Of a stretch of DNA of 64,000 bases, positions 60,276 to 64,000 are shown piece by piece. The stretch's first letter is position 1, and every line of letters begins with the position of its first letter. The position numbers and the translations under genes were made by a program. The DNA is from Warburgia ugandensis (Eukaryota; Streptophyta; Magnoliopsida; Canellales; Canellaceae): the NCBI GenBank assembly GCA_035236585.1, contig CP141135.1:60790190-60854189 (forward strand). The letters are read 5' to 3'. The notes beneath the pieces were generated by a model. That model searched no databases, was not told the DNA's origin, and saw only the letters and a program-made list of their open reading frames with translations.

Positions 60276-61134
60276 AATCCTAGAAACCACATCCATAGAC
60301 AGCATGATAAATATATTTCAGAACATATCAAAGGCTTCATGAAAGCTGCCAAGACATCTCAGATTGCAAATCTAACACAACAGATTAACAGAGGGAATAA
60401 ATTAAATAAATAATGGAAGGAGTTGAAAACCATCACAAGCAATCTCTTTCATTTCAATTAGAGCAACTAATAGCACTAGCTCTCTAATTTCCTCCATCAG
60501 ATAGACAAGACTAATCCTTTCTAACCAAGTTTGACAAAACCTTAACCACAAATGAAGGAGTTACTTATGAACTTTTTAAGAGTGGGTACCAACATTAATC
60601 AATCAGACACTCAGTCGTTAGACATCCCAGCAGAGGTAGGCACTTGAACATAGACATGGATCACATAATTAACACATAGAGAGAAGGATAAAAGTACAGG
60701 GACCAAAAATTAGCAGAAGAAGATTTTTTAAACGGAAGATCTGGAGACCAGATGTATTTTCTTAGTGCATAAATCTATAGAACCGAGATATGATTAATCT
60801 CAAAAAACATATACAATAGGTCAATCAACAGATTTAGTACAGCTCTTAAGAAACCAATAAGTTTCCCACGCATCTACAACCAAGCAAGCAAACTAAAGAA
60901 ACAAAATCAGGGATCTTTGAGGCTACTGCAATGGTTGGAGCATTACACTAGCTGACACTCACGACATCTGATATACAGTGAATAGGTTTATCAATACTTA
61001 CATAATCCTAGAGATGAGCATCTAAAGGCAGGCAAAAGGACCGCGTGGATATCTCAGAGGGACACTAAATGTGGAACTGCTTTACAGACCATATCACCAG
61101 GGTATGAGCATACAATGATTTTCAGACACTGATA

Positions 61135-61567
61135 GCAGTGGCGATCCAGAAAAGTAGATTAGTTACACTAACAAGGTCCTTTATTTTCCTAAATGGATGT
61201 CTTATCTCACAGAGCAGCAAGAAGCACAAGGCTGCCACCAGATCCTGCACAGAAGCAGAAAACAGAATCGTGGGCTCCAGGACAACATCTTTCATCAGAT
61301 CAACAACTAGTCACACACATAATCTCTATACAATATCAATCAAAGTGCAAAGCTACCCCACAACCCAGTATTTCATGCCATGAAAAAAGCAGCTGGAGCT
61401 GAATTGCAACCTAATTGTGCAAAAATTACTACAAGATAGATCCACAGTATGCGGCAAGCAAGGTGCAAGTAGCTGATATACTCATAAAGGCCCAAGTAGC
61501 AGGAGGACATCACTATTTGATGGTTAAGTTAAGCAAGATAGACATCAAATGATTAGATTGAGGAGGG
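61135..61567 (+). mobile_element. Copia 3' fragment, second copy
   Basis: SSKKHKAATRSCTEAEN and VADILIKA strings; counterpart of 25,000-25,433. Confidence 0.65.
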
Positions 61568-62293
61568 CTGAGAATTATACCCTTTATAGTCATGGATTAT
61601 ACATAACTTGGGAAATGTAAGCTGCTACCTTTCAAATGTCCATATGAGTCTGTGAGAATATGATTCAAAAGGATGTCCACTTGTTGGTGTTTCAAAGGCC
61701 TAAAAAATAGACCTTTCAATTTCCATTTGGAAACATAATTGTCGCTACAGATCTGAGAAAAGACTTTCAGAGTTCAGATTTGAGGATTTAGGACTGAAGT
61801 TCCCCTTGACTTCAATTATCTCAGATTATGTGTTATATACTTATGTACTTCCTTTTAATGATGATTCTCTGCTGATACATAGTTGAAAGACCATGTCATT
61901 AAAGCTATAGAGAACTAAATAATCAAATGAAATATAACTTTGAGTCTTATATCATAATAGATACATGTTTGAATGCTACTTCAAACTTTGAATTGTCAAT
62001 ACCCAATTTGTAGCTGCTAGAAGTCAAATGTCAGTATGAGATAATCATTCAGAAGGAGATATGCACTTCTTGGTGTTTCGAAGGTCTTAAAAATGGACCT
62101 TTCCATTTCAAAAAAAAGCCTTCCACTACAGGTATAAAGATAGACCTTCAAAGTTCACATTTGAAGGTTTTACGGTTGAAATTCCACTTAACTACATTTT
62201 TCTTTTGGTTATTTGTGATGTAGTCATGTACTTCCTTACAATAATGAATAATTTTGTGTGGACAATCTGTAGACAAGTCATTAAAAGTATTGA

Positions 62294-62477
62294 AAAGGGC
62301 AACCCCGGGGCATTAAGCTTCCGCGTATACGCTGTCTGGGGAAGGAGCGGACCACAAGGGCGCGCCTATAGTAGACAGCCTTGCCTTGCATTTTGCATGA
62401 GGCTGATTCCACGCCTTGAACCTGTGACCTCAAGGTCACATAACGACAACTTTTACTGCTGTGCCAAGGCTCCCCTT
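62294..62477 (+). mobile_element. Au SINE, second copy, with 4-bp insertion
   Basis: Counterpart of 26,159-26,337. Near 62,360 it reads gggcgcgcctat where copy 1 has gggcctat. Confidence 0.85.
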
Positions 62478-64000
62478 CTTAAGATAGAAAGCATATGATT
62501 ACTAAAAAGGGAAACAAAACTAAAGATTGAAAACATATAGTGCTAGAGTCTAGAATTGCACTTGAATAACTATGGTGGGTGGTTGAATCAAATCATAGAA
62601 TTGGATCATGGATTGTAGTGTACATCAAACTTCTTAATTCCTATCATTCCATAAGAACTTTAAACAGTTGGATATTGGCAATTTGCAGTTTGAACTTATA
62701 GCCAAACATATATTTACTATGAAATATGGCTGAAATTTATCATATATTTGATATTTTACTTCTATATACTATTTATGACTTGAAGGGGAGCCTTGGATAA
62801 AAACATTTTAACAAATACAATATGGTAAATTATGAGCACTGACTCAACTGAAGTGAATTGAGCAATTTGATCCAACGGGCAAAGTTTGATCTGTATTTTG
62901 TTTTCTCTCAAATCATTCATTGTAATCCCTCAGAACACCTCGGTTTGTAGGTAAATTTTTCTTTCCTCATTAAAATTTTTAAGTTGCCATTCCAAAAAGA
63001 AGAAGAAATCAGCTAAAGAGAATCACCATTGTGAAATACAACCTCCACAAAGAATAGTCTACATATAAAGTTATCTTTTGTTCTAGGAATGGATACAGTA
63101 AGCAACACCAACTAAAGCAGGTGAAGGAAAAAAAAAAAAAATAGATCACAAAATTTCTTATCAGAAAAGAAATGATGAGGAACAAAATTATCTTTGGAGT
63201 CGTTAGATGGGGATAGATAAAAATTCATTTACATGAAAACACAAATTTAAGTAATAAATTTGATGAAAGGTTATATAGAAGCGCACTGCATTGATAATTT
63301 AGAAATGGAAGTTGTAATGGCCGGAGAATTTATGGACCTGCATTTTTGTAAGAGGGCCAGGAATAAGAAGATCCAAAGAAGTACTGGTTCTCGATGTAAA
63401 TAAAGTGCTGGGCAGATCTTATTGCCTTCACATAAGCCACATGTATGCTCTTGTCTATTTTCAAGTTCTTCGCGCAAACAAGGTTCTGCAGAAAATGGGA
63501 TCCATATAGAAGGCTATTATATCTAAATAGATGTTCCAGAAGAAACTCAGAAGTTAAGCCTATAAAGTACAGAATGAATGGAGATATGGTGCCTCAGAGT
63601 ATTCTTGCAAACCTTTGCCTGAGCTTCTTGAACAGTTTTTGGGAATCCTTTAACTGATCCAGAATCAATTTATGGGAACACCTAACAAAGCAGGAGAAAC
63701 TACAGGTTCAAAATTTATAATGGACCTTCATTCAGAAGAAAACAAAGAACAACACACCTAGTGCTACCCAGAGAATTTCTAATTCCTACCTGAACATGCC
63801 AATTTTCTTCGAGATCTTGTTCACTGTTATCATGTGAATCATAATCATCAGAAGAGGGAGTCAGTATCCATGAAATGCGTTCTAGCTTTATTAAAGCATC
63901 ATCATGCCAATGTGTAACTTTTCTCCCAAGATCTCGCCAATTTGTAACTTTTTCCACCTTTGCTCAAAATTTATCACTATATCATGTGCAGCAGGCCCGT

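Larger units (their letters stand above)
47521..64000 (+). repeat. Second copy of 11.54-27.86 kb
   Basis: Sequence, order and strand repeat those of 11,540-27,858 at an offset of 36.04-36.15 kb, drifting with indels. Examples: ACTTGAGGAAT at 14,260 and 50,404; the YFDD box at 17,075 and 53,224; the PLD exon at 21,834 and 57,967; VADILIKA at 25,334 and about 61,469; the TAA at 27,527 and 63,670. It continues past the window end. The 60 bp next to the gap (47,521-47,580) repeats LINE sequence found again at 47,599-47,648. Confidence 0.97.
57967..64000 (-). pseudogene. PLD: Phospholipase D (delta-type), middle exons only; copy 2
   Basis: Exons 58121-57967, 63485-63338, 63681-63613 and 63790 to the window end (incomplete). 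They match copy 1 exons and share its in-frame TAA (63670-63672). In addition, the first exon in transcript order has lost one T from a run of six (near 63,952 on the plus strand), which shifts the frame at the RWKK codons. The two terminal exons with the second HKD motif have no counterpart, because the sequence they would occupy lies beyond the gap. This copy could not encode a PLD as assembled. Its lesions in homopolymers may be sequencing error. Confidence 0.85.

Noticed and set aside
1..64000. CRISPR arrays, rRNA genes, bacterial operons, viral integrations
   Set aside because: Repeats present are plant transposons, microsatellites and local tandem duplications; no spaced direct repeats with unique spacers, and no rRNA or viral gene strings were seen.

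Overview
The window is eukaryotic nuclear DNA from a woody flowering plant. It is AT-rich and full of retrotransposon debris, and carries Au-type SINEs, RTE and L1 LINEs, Ty3/Gypsy and Ty1/Copia remnants, and genes split by GT-AG introns. The terpene synthase and intergenic texture would fit a magnoliid tree, but that placement is a guess. No bacterial operon, CRISPR array, rRNA or convincing tRNA gene was seen.

Layout. 1-7.2 kb: a decayed L1-type LINE (minus strand) with an Au SINE inside it, a second Au SINE, and long unrecognised stretches. 7.66-27.91 kb: a phospholipase D gene of the delta type on the minus strand, present only as its 3' half. Six exons are recognisable. One 13-kb intron between two of them holds a nested pile: a Ty3/Gypsy element (about 9.55-20.03 kb) with a near full-length RTE LINE (11.07-14.26 kb) and a 5'-truncated RTE LINE (17.57-18.25 kb) inside it. 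A 5.2-kb intron holds two Copia pieces and two Au SINEs. The gene has an in-frame TAA and no visible C2 domain or first HKD motif, so I call it a pseudogene. 28-39 kb: a second Gypsy relic (leader and gag) split by a third RTE LINE with a clean 13-bp target-site duplication, several local tandem repeats, and an inverted repeat built on two truncated Au SINEs. 39.10-42.10 kb: the one gene that looks intact, a seven-exon terpene synthase (586 codons plus stop, all splice phases consistent) of the plastid monoterpene synthase type. 42.2-47.0 kb: unrecognised, with local repeats and a long GA microsatellite.

47,021-47,520 is a run of exactly 500 N. From 47,521 to the window end, the sequence is a second copy of 11.54-27.86 kb (same order and strand, mostly near-identical), so LINEs, Gypsy pol, Copia pieces, Au SINEs and the middle PLD exons all recur about 36.1 kb further on. 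The first 3 kb after the gap carry many small indels against copy 1; the rest carries few. This is either a recent segmental duplication or an unmerged haplotype placed next to its partner during scaffolding. I favour the assembly explanation but cannot decide from sequence alone.

Functionally, only the terpene synthase looks able to make a product. The PLD locus is best read as a dying gene whose introns became a retrotransposon sink.
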